A program made the position numbers and the translations under genes. From Sphingomonadales bacterium UBA7473 (GTDB lineage: Bacteria > Pseudomonadota > Alphaproteobacteria > Sphingomonadales > Sphingomonadaceae), in the NCBI GenBank assembly GCA_002478575.1, contig DLOX01000285.1, forward strand, positions 1 through 26,876: a stretch of DNA of 26,876 bases, in the 5' to 3' direction. The notes beneath the pieces were generated by a model. It was not told the DNA's origin. It saw only the letters and a program-made list of their open reading frames with translations, and ran no database searches. Numbering within the stretch: position 1 is the first letter of the stretch; each line of letters begins with the position of its first letter. Of the stretch, positions 1 to 8,934 are shown piece by piece.

Positions 1-120
1 ATCTGCCACGCCGGGTTATAGCCAAAGCCATTCACGCTCAAATCGCTCGCCGTGCCCGCCATATCCTGCGTGAAGCCGCTCAGCCGAGAAACCGGATCAT
101 AATGTAACTTGTACTCGCAC
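1..120 (-). pseudogene. Rhs core fragment running off the left edge
   Basis: Read on the minus strand from about 119 down to 1, this encodes an Rhs/YD-repeat stretch (YKLHYDPVSRLSGF, then GFGYNPAWQ) in an open frame that continues past the left edge. It aligns with the C-terminal third of the core of the intact rhs gene at 718-5058; bases 1-23 are identical to 1985-2007. Going upstream the Rhs similarity stops at about 120, and an in-frame TAG follows near 165, so no complete rhs gene can start here. It is either a decayed copy or the homologous 5' edge of a displaced (orphan) Rhs tip lying outside the window. The similarity to Rhs is clear; its status as orphan tip is inference. Confidence 0.7.
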
Positions 121-235
121 CATTGCCTCGCACCACACCTATCCGGCGACTGAAGAATATTTAGGGGCTATCGCATCTGTCAAGGTTATCGAATGCAAAT
201 CATTGGGTCCGGCTCTCAGACGATGCGCGCCGGGT

Positions 236-709
236 CTATTTAGTATCGTGTCCCGGGAATTCTTCGAGGCGAACAATTGTATCTGCCTTAAACCGTGCCC
301 CGTCTTCGCAAAAGCTTAGATCAACTGCGACACGATAATTACTCATAGGTTCAATACGCGCCTGCCTGTAAGAAACCAAACGACTAAAGTTTTTCTTTTC
401 TCCCGGACGGAGGCGTGTAATTTTACCCGTTTTTGGAGGATAGGGAATCTCCAAGTCTGAACCTCGATCGTTCGCAGGCTTTATAACTACATGAGGCGAG
501 AGGTCATTGATGAAAATATCCTCGAAAACGCAAACTTCTTTGCTGCTGCGATTCACCAACGCAAATTCCATGACGACTGCAAAATAGTCTTTTCCCGGCC
601 TCTCACTTTGCCCAGCATAGATTATCTCAACGTTATCCTTAGCCACTGGCCTATTTGCTGTGACACAAGCGGATAAAATGACTGGAAAAATGACGGCAAG
701 CGTTTTCAT
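236..709 (-). CDS. Small lipoprotein, candidate immunity protein for the Rhs metallopeptidase toxin
   Basis: A 157-aa protein with a lipoprotein signal (MKTLAVIFPVILSAC, lipobox LSAC, lipidated Cys15). Residue +2 is not Asp, so outer-membrane sorting is expected. Two further cysteines (Cys60, Cys134) could form a periplasmic disulfide, and the body looks beta-rich. I recognise no named family. The ATG at 709 is chosen over the longer upstream reading because the signal peptide begins exactly there. It starts 9 nt after the stop of the upstream rhs gene, the usual place for an immunity gene of a polymorphic toxin. A periplasm-facing lipoprotein would suit neutralising a secreted metallopeptidase. 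The reading as a lipoprotein is strong; the immunity role is inferred from position and topology. Confidence 0.72.
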   Translation of the reverse strand: MKTLAVIFPVILSACVTANRPVAKDNVEIIYAGQSERPGKDYFAVVMEFALVNRSSKEVCVFEDIFINDLSPHVVIKPANDRGSDLEIPYPPKTGKITRLRPGEKKNFSRLVSYRQARIEPMSNYRVAVDLSFCEDGARFKADTIVRLEEFPGHDTK

Positions 710-717
710 AACGATCT

Positions 718-3700
718 CTACTGATAGCATTGGATGACTAGGCAAATATGGCTATCATTATTTCGAAGGGCACGCTTGGGGTCGTTTGCACCGAGCCAGT
801 TTGTTGCGGCATTTCCATATGCCTTTCCGTTTATTCCCAAACCGTAGGGCGCATTCGAGGGCAGGTCTCTATCGTTTAGACCAGCCAAGTGTCCAGCTTC
901 ATGGGCTATCACAAAGCCTTTATTGGAATGGCTGAAGAAACCGTCGTGAATTGTTATGCGATTGCCACCAAGGGTTGCAGTTGCTACCGCAGTTGCGCTG
1001 GGCCCGCCAAAGCGAACCCGCGAGCCTTCGCCGTGCGCACCGATTTTTTCAAAGGCTCGATCCAACCTACCAGCCACTCGATTAAGGCCGCCTGTGGTTC
1101 CAGACCCTTCGCCAAACTTCTTCTCAAAGGCCTCTTTCAACCCCGACTGAGCTTCAGAAAGTTCGCCTCCGTTATCGATTGCTTCGGCAAGGCCTCGAAG
1201 TGCTTGCGACGTCTCTGCGAGTGCTGTTCTTGCCTGATCAGCTGCGTCATGGACGGAGTCGCACCTGCTATCTCCGTCACACTTCAACAGCCCAGTCGGA
1301 TCAGTCCCATTGACCGGATCATTCCCGACATATGCATAGAGATTGATCTGATCATCATATCCAATGGGATCGACTTGCAGAAACCTGCCAAGCGTTGGCG
1401 AGTAGATGCGGGCTTTGTAATAATATAGCCCGATCTCCGCGAGCCACGCCTGCCCGGTATATTGAAACCGACCGCTGTTGGTCGCACCCGGAATACCATA
1501 TTCGTCATAGGTGTTTATCGTTGGCGCTCCGCCCGATGCATTGGTCGCGGCTACAATCGATCCTTGATGATCCGAATGAAGCCAGTTGGCTGAATTACCG
1601 GCATAGGAGACCAATGGATCATCCGCTGCATTGTTGCTGCCATGAACATAGCGAGACGTGAGCTGGCCCAAGGCATCATATTCCGCCACAAGCGCATCGC
1701 CATCATAAAGAAAGCGAGTATCTAAGCCCCCTCGCGTTAAACGCCACAAACGTCCCATCGGATCATAGGTGAGCGTGGCACCGCTCGACGATGAGATCAA
1801 TCGGTTCTCCGCATCATAACCAAATGAGCTGGTTCCATCTGACACTAGATTTCCATTTGCATCATAGCCAAAGGCCGCAGGACCTGCACTCATATACTGA
1901 TTGAGGCCATTTGTCGCATAGCTTCTGCTCACAACTATGGCATCGCGCCAAGCGTAGCTGTCATTATCTCTCGACTTACTAACCATCTGCCACGCCGGGT
2001 TATAGCCTACCCCGCTCACTGTCACATTGCCGGTTGCGCCAACGAAGGTATCGGCTTGCGTTATCAAACGACCTATAGGATCATAGGTGTAATTGACGGC
2101 GCTCCCAAAGCGCTCTGAACGACTGGAAAGCAATCCACGTGTATTATAGCCAAATTGAGCAAGAGGCACTGTTGTGTCACCACCCTCATACACCCCACTC
2201 AAGCGCTGAAGGGCATCGTAGACATAGGTAAATGACCGCCCGTCTGGGTGTGTTAGGCGCGAACGGTTGAACGCCTCATCATAGCCAGCGGTCAGAGATC
2301 TCGTGAAGCCATCCATGCTAATGGTGCTTGAGAGCAGATTTCCGAAAGTATCATAGATGCTCGTTAACCCGTCACTCCCGAGCGCTGCATCAAACTTTGC
2401 TGACAGTTGTCGATCATGAACATCATATCGATAATAGACATCACGGGTTGCTGTAGCGGCGGGGCATGGCCCTGCTTGGATTGGGGCACAACCATCAGGG
2501 ATGACTTTTGAGATCACGCGATTGCGATTGTCGTAGCTGTAGGTCAGGACGCGCCCATCGCGCTTTCTGAGCGAAACCCTATTCCCGACAGCATCATAGC
2601 CATATTGCTCATAGTCACTGACACTGACGGTGCCAACGCTGACCTTGTCAGGGAAATTCCAGTGCGTTTGGCGGTCATAGCCATCATATTTAAGCTGTGC
2701 CTTGTTGCCTTTCGCATCCGTCACAAACTCTGTTTTGCCATTTGGCGTATAGCCATAGGTTACATAGTTTTGAACAAGGGGCGTGCCAAAGGCGCGTTGG
2801 ATACGCTCCAACCGGCCAGCGGTATCATAGACGTTCTTCGTGATCCGATCAGGCCCTTGTGTGCCCGCCGTTCCAAGGGAGCAGGCAGCAGTGCCGCTTG
2901 CTGCCGGAAGGGCTGAAAGGTTCATGCGGATGGTCGCGCAATCAGCAAGGCCACGATCAAGAAACGACTTGTCAGTCACGCGGTAAGTTGTGCTTCCAGA
3001 CGACATGGCCTCTCGAATGATATTGCGTCGGCTATCAAAACTGAAATCTGTGCGATCAAGCACAGTGAGCGTTGTGCTCGTTGCATTGGGAACTGTCCCC
3101 GCTTCGACAAGGCTTACTTGGTCATCTGCGGCACGATAAGTGAATCGTTTAGCAAGCCGCAGACCATTGGGACCCATTGCCCCGATTTCCCAAGTCTTGC
3201 GGCCAAGCACATCGTAGCGGGAATAGACAGCATCATCAAAGCCGGGGCGTGGTCCATCGACTGACACAACCCGCCCAGCACTATCATAGCTATAGCGCGT
3301 TTCTCGGACTTGCCCGCTGGCCAGATCAACCCGTCGTTCGGTGGTCGGTAAGAAGGTCTTCTCGAAATAGTCATATTCCACACGCACTTCAGCGTTAGTG
3401 CCGCACGTCGTGGTCTGGCCGCACATACGTACTCGTTTCCTGCGCGAAATGACGCCAGCGCCGGTGTCGAGCGTTTCATACTCGATATATGTCTTGCGCC
3501 GGACACCGTCGGCATCCGCCGGGTCGGTTTGCTCGGTGAGTTGGCCAATAGTGTTATACGCAAAATCGGTTTGGCGATTTAAGGCATCTCGGTGCCATAC
3601 CGGACGCCAGCACATCGTTGACGCTTTACAGTCGGCGACCACGCCATTTACTGATAAAAAGGGCGCGAGATTGAAAGACGTCTGCTCGACCAAATTTGAC

Positions 3701-5058
3701 AATCCAGACCCGGGTTTGGGGCTTGTCGTCTTGCTAACGATATTGCCCGCCACATCCCACGCGATGGCAACCGAGTTAAGTTCTGGAGCTTGAATCTGCG
3801 TCACCCGAAGATATTGGTCGTAGGTATAGTTGGTTTGACGGCCCGCCTCATCGGCCGTTCGCGTAATCAGATTTCGTGCTCCCGCAGGCGAAAGAGAAGA
3901 TAGTTTTGTTATTGTGTAAGCGCGTTGATAGCCATTGGGTCCTGTGACATTGACTGCATCGTAGAGATAGCCTCCAATAACCGCATCATACTGTGGATTG
4001 GTGTAACTATAATTCCATTGAACGCCATCCCGGTTCACGCTGCTTATCATTTGGGCAGAAGGTGGTAGATTAGCAATCGGCGCGACTGTCAAAGTCGGCG
4101 TAGTCTCTGTTGGCAGCGTCTTTGAGAAGCTCGCACTCTCAACATCTTGCCCCATCGTCCCAAGAGTGTAGCCTGCATAGGTGCGGCCAGCCAAATCGGT
4201 GATTGTGCCACTGCCATTATCCGTTAACCGAGCAAGTGGCGTGCTAGGGTCACTAGCCTTATACAATGTCACTTCATTTGGTGAACCCCAGCCCGGCTGT
4301 GTCAGGTCGTTTTGGGCATATGAAATGGTGAGGTAATAGCCAAGATTGGTTGAAACGCGGATGGGCCGAAAAAAAGGCCTGTTGTAGGGATCGTTAACGA
4401 GATAGGCGATACCATAGCTGTAGCTCAAGACTTCGCCGTCAGGATATTCGATTTTACTCGCGTAGAATAGTCGGACCCTTTGGGTGTTAAAATCCCCTTG
4501 AGCGGGGGTAGTAAACACGTGCGTAAGCCCCAAATCGTAGCGCTCACCTGATCCTGCTTTTCGATATGCTCTTCCGCTATATGTGAGTGACGACCCAGAA
4601 CCACTCACACTTTGACAGACTTTCAGTCCATCAATGTCCGACCCACACCGAAAAGCTTCCGACGCGCCATCTATTGTGTGAACTGTCCAGCTTCCGGTCG
4701 ATTCAGCGCCGGTATCGTTGTTGATATACTGTTCCCCTTTGACATAGGGAGCGGCGTTCTGAACCCGATCAAATTTTAGCCGGGGAGCCGCTGGAACCGA
4801 CAAGACGAGGGCATCAGGCGTCATCTTGCCGTCAACGATATTCACCCCGTTTCGATCTGGCTCAATCTGTATCGAAGATATCGTCAGTGGCAAGTTCTGC
4901 GCATTTGCATGCGATGTCATGGGTATAGTCAATACGCATAACCCAAGAATGAGCAGTCGATAGGGCGCGGATGACCATGCGCGACCAGATTGGCCTTTGG
5001 CGCTAAAGGAGAGAGACGCTTCATCTTCCCCGAACAACTGTCGCCAAAAAGCTCTCAT
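718..5058 (-). CDS. Sec-exported Rhs polymorphic toxin with C-terminal zinc-metallopeptidase domain
   Basis: A 1446-aa Rhs protein. A long N-terminal leader has its hydrophobic core near residues 33-52 and ends at SHANA. A large array of YD-type repeats follows, and the core closes with GRFLQVDPIGYDDQ and DPVNGTDPTG at about residue 1256. The remaining 190 residues are a distinct tip with HEAGHLAGLND at 1386-1396. This matches the HExxHxxGxxD zinc signature: two His ligands, catalytic Glu and a third ligand Asp. A later NNDSH segment recalls aspzincin (M35-like) toxins, so the exact clan is open. In the family, the YD repeats form a shell that encapsulates the tip. The ATG at 5058 has a good ribosome-binding site (GGAGAAAG). 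There is no PAAR domain, so this is not a classic T6SS Rhs. The gene lies 64 nt after the Calx-beta pseudogene and 9 nt before the lipoprotein gene. Confidence 0.9.
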   Translation of the reverse strand: MRAFWRQLFGEDEASLSFSAKGQSGRAWSSAPYRLLILGLCVLTIPMTSHANAQNLPLTISSIQIEPDRNGVNIVDGKMTPDALVLSVPAAPRLKFDRVQNAAPYVKGEQYINNDTGAESTGSWTVHTIDGASEAFRCGSDIDGLKVCQSVSGSGSSLTYSGRAYRKAGSGERYDLGLTHVFTTPAQGDFNTQRVRLFYASKIEYPDGEVLSYSYGIAYLVNDPYNRPFFRPIRVSTNLGYYLTISYAQNDLTQPGWGSPNEVTLYKASDPSTPLARLTDNGSGTITDLAGRTYAGYTLGTMGQDVESASFSKTLPTETTPTLTVAPIANLPPSAQMISSVNRDGVQWNYSYTNPQYDAVIGGYLYDAVNVTGPNGYQRAYTITKLSSLSPAGARNLITRTADEAGRQTNYTYDQYLRVTQIQAPELNSVAIAWDVAGNIVSKTTSPKPGSGLSNLVEQTSFNLAPFLSVNGVVADCKASTMCWRPVWHRDALNRQTDFAYNTIGQLTEQTDPADADGVRRKTYIEYETLDTGAGVISRRKRVRMCGQTTTCGTNAEVRVEYDYFEKTFLPTTERRVDLASGQVRETRYSYDSAGRVVSVDGPRPGFDDAVYSRYDVLGRKTWEIGAMGPNGLRLAKRFTYRAADDQVSLVEAGTVPNATSTTLTVLDRTDFSFDSRRNIIREAMSSGSTTYRVTDKSFLDRGLADCATIRMNLSALPAASGTAACSLGTAGTQGPDRITKNVYDTAGRLERIQRAFGTPLVQNYVTYGYTPNGKTEFVTDAKGNKAQLKYDGYDRQTHWNFPDKVSVGTVSVSDYEQYGYDAVGNRVSLRKRDGRVLTYSYDNRNRVISKVIPDGCAPIQAGPCPAATATRDVYYRYDVHDRQLSAKFDAALGSDGLTSIYDTFGNLLSSTISMDGFTRSLTAGYDEAFNRSRLTHPDGRSFTYVYDALQRLSGVYEGGDTTVPLAQFGYNTRGLLSSRSERFGSAVNYTYDPIGRLITQADTFVGATGNVTVSGVGYNPAWQMVSKSRDNDSYAWRDAIVVSRSYATNGLNQYMSAGPAAFGYDANGNLVSDGTSSFGYDAENRLISSSSGATLTYDPMGRLWRLTRGGLDTRFLYDGDALVAEYDALGQLTSRYVHGSNNAADDPLVSYAGNSANWLHSDHQGSIVAATNASGGAPTINTYDEYGIPGATNSGRFQYTGQAWLAEIGLYYYKARIYSPTLGRFLQVDPIGYDDQINLYAYVGNDPVNGTDPTGLLKCDGDSRCDSVHDAADQARTALAETSQALRGLAEAIDNGGELSEAQSGLKEAFEKKFGEGSGTTGGLNRVAGRLDRAFEKIGAHGEGSRVRFGGPSATAVATATLGGNRITIHDGFFSHSNKGFVIAHEAGHLAGLNDRDLPSNAPYGLGINGKAYGNAATNWLGANDPKRALRNNDSHICLVIQCYQ
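1403..1425 (-). repeat. Identical 23-bp block in the first rhs gene (partner at 16831)
   Basis: These 23 bases are identical to 16831-16853, in the same orientation. Both encode the YYYKARIYS segment near the end of the Rhs core. The identity reflects conservation of the core, but it also gives a directly repeated homologous site either side of the T4SS operon. Confidence 0.7.
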
Positions 5059-5122
5059 GCGCTTTCTCCGTTACACATTGTCGCCTCAGAAAAGCGAAGT
5101 GCCATCACGTCTGTTTCCTTGC

Positions 5123-7270
5123 TCAAGGACACACCGGACCCGGCGATGTCGTCCATGTTATCATCCCTGTCGCCTGTCCGCCAATTGAGTTAGTGACCGT
5201 GTAAGGAACGCTCCTTGCTCCGGAACGTAGAGTCTGGAACGTGACCGAGTTGCCGGTGATTGCCACAGTGTAGCTGACATCAGGAGCCACTGACACAAGA
5301 GACAGCGGATAATTTCCACCCGGATCAGTATCATTTGTTATTGGATTGACGGTGAAGGTGGCGCACCGAGCGAAACTTCCGGCATTATCGGTATTCGCGA
5401 CCGGTCCAGTGCTTGGTGGAGCGTCATCATTCGTGATCGTTCCCGTTGCTTGCGACTGGGTGATCGCTGCACCGTAACTAGGTGACGAGATTGTGAAGAT
5501 GATGGTTTCATCTGGTTCGACAGCACTGTCTTGGATTGTCGGGACTGTAACCTGGGTCAATGTGTTCGGTGAGGTGAATGTAACCGTGCCAGATGTTGGT
5601 TGGAAATCTACACCCGAAGTCGCCGTTCCACTCGACGTTGCATAGTTGATAGTGAGCGGCGGCTCATAGCTCACTGTTCCATCCAGCTGTATTCCAAACA
5701 CAATGGATTGGCCTTCCGGACGGGCGGTAGGGTTGACCACAGCAAAGCTCGGGGGTGGATCGTCATTATTGATCGTGACCAACGCTGTCGTTGCACCGAG
5801 AGTGGCATTGGTCGGCGCAGAGAGCGTTAGGTTGAAAGTCTTCGCCAGATTGAAAAATACATTCTGAGTCGTCGAGACGAAGAGGCTCTTTGATGTTTCG
5901 CCCGAGACAAAATTGAGAGTTCCGCTTGCCGCTGCATATTGAGCCGCTCCTGCGGTTCCATCAGAAGTCGCAAAGGTGACCCCGGAACTGACTTCTGACG
6001 CACCAGTTCTTGTCACCACTATATTAGCCACACCGCCTTCTGTGACAGAGACATTGGCCACCGAAAAGACTGGTGCTACATCATTGTTGCTTATACTCCC
6101 TGTACCAGTGGCCGACGAAATCACAGCGCCACCAGAGGCTCCCGACAGATATACTGAAAATGTTTCAGTTGCCTCAAAAACGGTGTCATCAACGGTCGTA
6201 ACCGTGATCGTCTTTGAGGTTTCTGCCGGGAGAAAGTTCAGCGCCCCTGACACAGGTTGATAGTCATTTGGCTCCAGTGCCGTCCCACTTGAGCTGCCAA
6301 AGTTTACCGATAGCGTGTTGGCTGTTGAGCCAGATTTAGTAACGGTGAAGCTCAGGGACCCGCCTTCTGTCGCACTGGCATTAGAAACAGCAAAGTTTGG
6401 CGCAGCGTCATTGTCTTGTAATGACACATCAGCGGATGCCCCAACAATAATCGCCCCAGAAGAGGCCCCTGAAAGAGTAACGCCGAAACTCTCCAAGCCT
6501 TCAAAGACGGTGTCATCGACGGTCGGAATGGTAATTGATTTTGTCGCTTCACCTGATGAGAAGCTCATCAGCCCTGAGGTTGCTCCAAAATCACTTGGCG
6601 ATGTCGCGGTCCTTGCTATTGTGGCAAAGTTGACCGAAGCAGCAGCCCCAGTAGATCCTGATCGCGTAATGGTAAGGGAAGCGGTGCCACCTTCAACAAC
6701 CGTTGTACCTGAAATTGAGAATTCGGAGCCAGCCTCGTTATCAACAATGGTAACGACTCCGCTGTAGTCTGCCAAAGTTGCACCGGCAGAAGGGCTAGAA
6801 AGCACCATTTGAAACCGCTCTTTGCCTTCAAATAGAAGGTCATCAACGGTGGGTATCGAAATGGTCTTGTTAGTCTGACCCGCGGCAAATGTCAGTGTGC
6901 CTGTAGATGATCAATAGTCGCTTGGGGCAGTTGCCGAGCCATTCGAGCTCGCATAGTTCACCGTCATCGTGCCGGTCGTAGCACCAGCGCGAGTGATCGT
7001 AACGGTTGCAGCACTGCCTTCAGTAACATCAACGTCTGCAACAGAAAAGGCGGCGGCTGAAGTGCCAGTCACCGAATAATTTGAACGATTATCGCCTTGA
7101 TCAAAGGTCGTAGAAGTCTGGCGACCATTGTTCGGACCGTTGGCCACAGTGTTTGATATGAGTCGCCCTAGAGCATCATAAGTGTAAGTGGTCGTATCCC
7201 CTGCCAAAGCCACGGCTGCGGCGAAAACAGAAAGCGCTACCACTGCAATCTTGAACTTAGCCAGCCTCAT
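5123..7270 (-). pseudogene. Secreted YD-repeat/Calx-beta protein, interrupted by one in-frame TGA
   Basis: Starting at the ATG at 7270 (preceded by a G-rich ribosome-binding site), the frame encodes a signal peptide, one YD repeat (YTYDALGRLIS), then the first half of a Calx-beta repeat, and stops at TGA 6911-6913. The same frame continues unchanged downstream and completes that repeat (GTLTFAAGQT). It then holds several more Calx-beta repeats with the typical SGTxxF, TVDD..FE..E.F and ITNDD motifs, and a cadherin/Ig-like C-terminal domain ending at 5123. No frameshift is needed. At the equivalent position other repeats have Gly, Gln or Ala after D-Y/F, so a sense codon such as GGA or CAA has probably become TGA. 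The result is a truncated product, an internal restart at 6808, or a sequencing error. The gene is the first of cassette A and parallels the gene at 20845-21441. Confidence 0.8.
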
Positions 7271-7314
7271 GAAGCCCCCACAAGTCAATCGTTTAACAAG
7301 ACATCCGGTGCTTT

Positions 7315-7428
7315 TTACGAAACAAATCCGTAGCCGTATTCGCGCAGGAACGTCTTGGTTGCATTACTCGTAACAACACAGGCAGCACACATAATTGCTG
7401 CACTGGCGAAAACCCACTTCTTCATCAT
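7315..7428 (-). CDS. 37-aa secreted or lipidated peptide
   Basis: A short frame starts at tandem ATGs (7428 and 7425), directly after a strong ribosome-binding site (TTGGAGGTGA), and ends at TAA 7315. The peptide begins MMKKWVFASAAIMCAAC, a positive N-terminus with a hydrophobic core and a lipobox-like C-A-A-C. It ends YGYGFVS. Either lipidation at Cys17 or signal peptidase I cleavage after SNA (leaving about 14 residues) is possible. It lies between the end of the T4SS operon and the Calx-beta/rhs cassette. It could be a divergent VirB7-like lipoprotein, which the operon otherwise lacks, or an unrelated exported peptide. The ribosome-binding site and leader shape support a real gene; the function is unknown. 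Confidence 0.55.
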   Translation of the reverse strand: MMKKWVFASAAIMCAACVVTSNATKTFLREYGYGFVS

Positions 7429-7603
7429 TCACCTCCAAGTTTCGACTCAGGATGACGTTCTGCTTTTTCTATGTGACGAAGAGAACACGAAGCCCATCCA
7501 CTGACAAGCAGTATTTTCACGCCATGTAAAATAAAGTCGATTGGCTCTCTGGCCATGGTTCAAGCGATGCGAAACTGAAGCTCACCTAAGGCCATTACTA
7601 GCC

Positions 7604-7957
7604 TCACTCAGGAGCCCTCATCACAGCTGCCCCGGCGTAAGGATCATAACCGCCTTGCGGATTTGCAGGCGTCGAGCGCGCATAAGTGGGCGGCGGAGGG
7701 ACGCTAGTGGTGACTGCGGCTCCTTGGCTTGTCGCCGCACTGTGCAAACCGGACGCGATGGATTTCGCGCCGAAGAGGAGGAAGCAGCCGAAGATGACCG
7801 AGAGGCCGCGCTTGATGTTGACGCGGCCTGAAAGCATCGCAAAGCCAACCCATGCGATGGCGATAATGGCGATGGTGGTCGCAAGCGAGCCAAAGACAAG
7901 ATCGCTGATCCAAGTCGCGGATGACGCGATAGCGCTGGTGGCTGGCGGAACCGTCAT
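7604..7957 (-). CDS. Second VirB2/TrbC-like pilin subunit
   Basis: A 117-aa protein with the two transmembrane segments of VirB2/TrbC pilins (LATTIAIIAIAWVGFAML and VIFGCFLLFGAKSIA), separated by a short polar turn GRVNIKRG. It is clearly paralogous to the virB2 product at 15324-15653: both share IAIA-VGF-ML-GRVN and GCF-LFGA-SI-G-SAAT. Unlike that protein it has no cleavable signal peptide, and it carries a proline/tyrosine-rich C-terminal tail (SVPPPPTYARSTP). Its ATG overlaps the virB11 stop by 4 nt, so it is translationally coupled as the last gene of the T4SS operon. Membership of the pilin family is clear. Whether it is a minor pilin or has another role is unknown. Confidence 0.82.
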   Translation of the reverse strand: MTVPPATSAIASSATWISDLVFGSLATTIAIIAIAWVGFAMLSGRVNIKRGLSVIFGCFLLFGAKSIASGLHSAATSQGAAVTTSVPPPPTYARSTPANPQGGYDPYAGAAVMRAPE

Positions 7958-8934
7958 TGGCGAAGCTCAATCGCGGTCACGACGCGCTTGCCATTCACAC
8001 GCGCAAGCTGGACATAAACATCGATGCTGGAGCGGACATAGTGAGCGATGCTCTCCCGGTCTAAATGGGTGCCGGATTCAAGGACAAGGAGCACAAGCTG
8101 CTCAATCGCCCGTTCAGGACTGTCGGCGTGAATGGTCGTCATGGAACCGGGATGGCCAGTGTTCACCGCGCGAAGAAAAGTGAAGGCTTCTGGCCCGCGC
8201 AATTCGCCAAGGATGATCCGGTCAGGCCGCATGCGAAGACTGGCGTTCAGAAGATCCTCCATCGTGACGACAGCTTCGCCCAGCGCACTGCGCGAGGCAA
8301 TGAGGCCGACCATGTTGTCCTGGGAGACTTTCAGCTCCGGCGTGTCTTCAATGAGGATCAGCCGGTCAGCACTGTCCACTTCCTTCAGAAGCGCATTGAG
8401 GAAGGTTGTTTTGCCGCTTGATGTTCCGCCAGAGATGAAGATGTTACACCGCGCTTTGACCGCCAGTTTGAGCAAGGCACGAAAGTCACGGGCCTGCTTC
8501 AAAGCTTGAAGCGCTCCGTGCACGGGTTTGCGCGCAGTCTCACTCGCCACCGGATCAAAGGCGCCAGCTTCGGCATAATCATCGACCTTCATATCGCTCA
8601 CCACATATTTGCGGATGGCAATGGCGACGTCGCCGCGTGTCGCAGGCGGCAGTGCGATTTGGACCCGTGATCCGTCAGGCAGGCTTGCTGACAGCAGGGG
8701 ATGCTCGCGGTTGATGCCTTGCGAGGATTGAGCGGCGATTTGGCGGGAAAGCCGCTCAAGCACCTGTCGGTCAAAGCCTTTGACGATGACCCGCTCAGCG
8801 ATGCCGCCCAATCGCTCCACCCAAAGCTCATGCGGGCGGTTGATGTAAATGTCCGTGACATCATTCGCTTCGAGGTGGGGACCCAGCGGCCCCAGGTAAT
8901 GGTCGAGATAGACAGTCTCGCCCATCCGCTTCAC
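7954..8934 (-). CDS. virB11: VirB11 hexameric traffic ATPase of the T4SS
   Basis: A 326-aa protein with all VirB11 hallmarks: Walker A GGTSSGKT (169-176), Asp box LIEDTPEL (about 194-201), Walker B RIILGELRGPEA (239-250) and His box GHPGSMTTIHA (260-270). VirB11 proteins form cytoplasmic hexamers that power pilus assembly and substrate transfer together with VirB4. The GTG at 8934 overlaps the virB10 stop (GTGA). An ATG three codons in is an alternative start, giving nearly the same protein. The downstream pilin gene overlaps its stop by 4 nt. No motif residue is missing, so the ATPase should be active. Confidence 0.96.
   Translation of the reverse strand: MKRMGETVYLDHYLGPLGPHLEANDVTDIYINRPHELWVERLGGIAERVIVKGFDRQVLERLSRQIAAQSSQGINREHPLLSASLPDGSRVQIALPPATRGDVAIAIRKYVVSDMKVDDYAEAGAFDPVASETARKPVHGALQALKQARDFRALLKLAVKARCNIFISGGTSSGKTTFLNALLKEVDSADRLILIEDTPELKVSQDNMVGLIASRSALGEAVVTMEDLLNASLRMRPDRIILGELRGPEAFTFLRAVNTGHPGSMTTIHADSPERAIEQLVLLVLESGTHLDRESIAHYVRSSIDVYVQLARVNGKRVVTAIELRQ

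Noticed and set aside
889..1428. Plus-strand open frame (179 aa) opposite the end of the first rhs gene
   Set aside because: The opposite strand encodes the conserved Rhs core end and the HExxH tip; the plus-strand product has no recognisable feature.
5976..6767. Plus-strand open frames opposite the Calx-beta repeats
   Set aside because: They mirror a repetitive Ser/Thr/Val-rich gene, so long antisense frames are expected by chance.
6911..6913. TGA read as selenocysteine
   Set aside because: The site falls in a structural Calx-beta loop where other repeats carry Gly, Gln or Ala. There is no redox motif and I see no convincing recoding hairpin, so a nonsense change or error is simpler.
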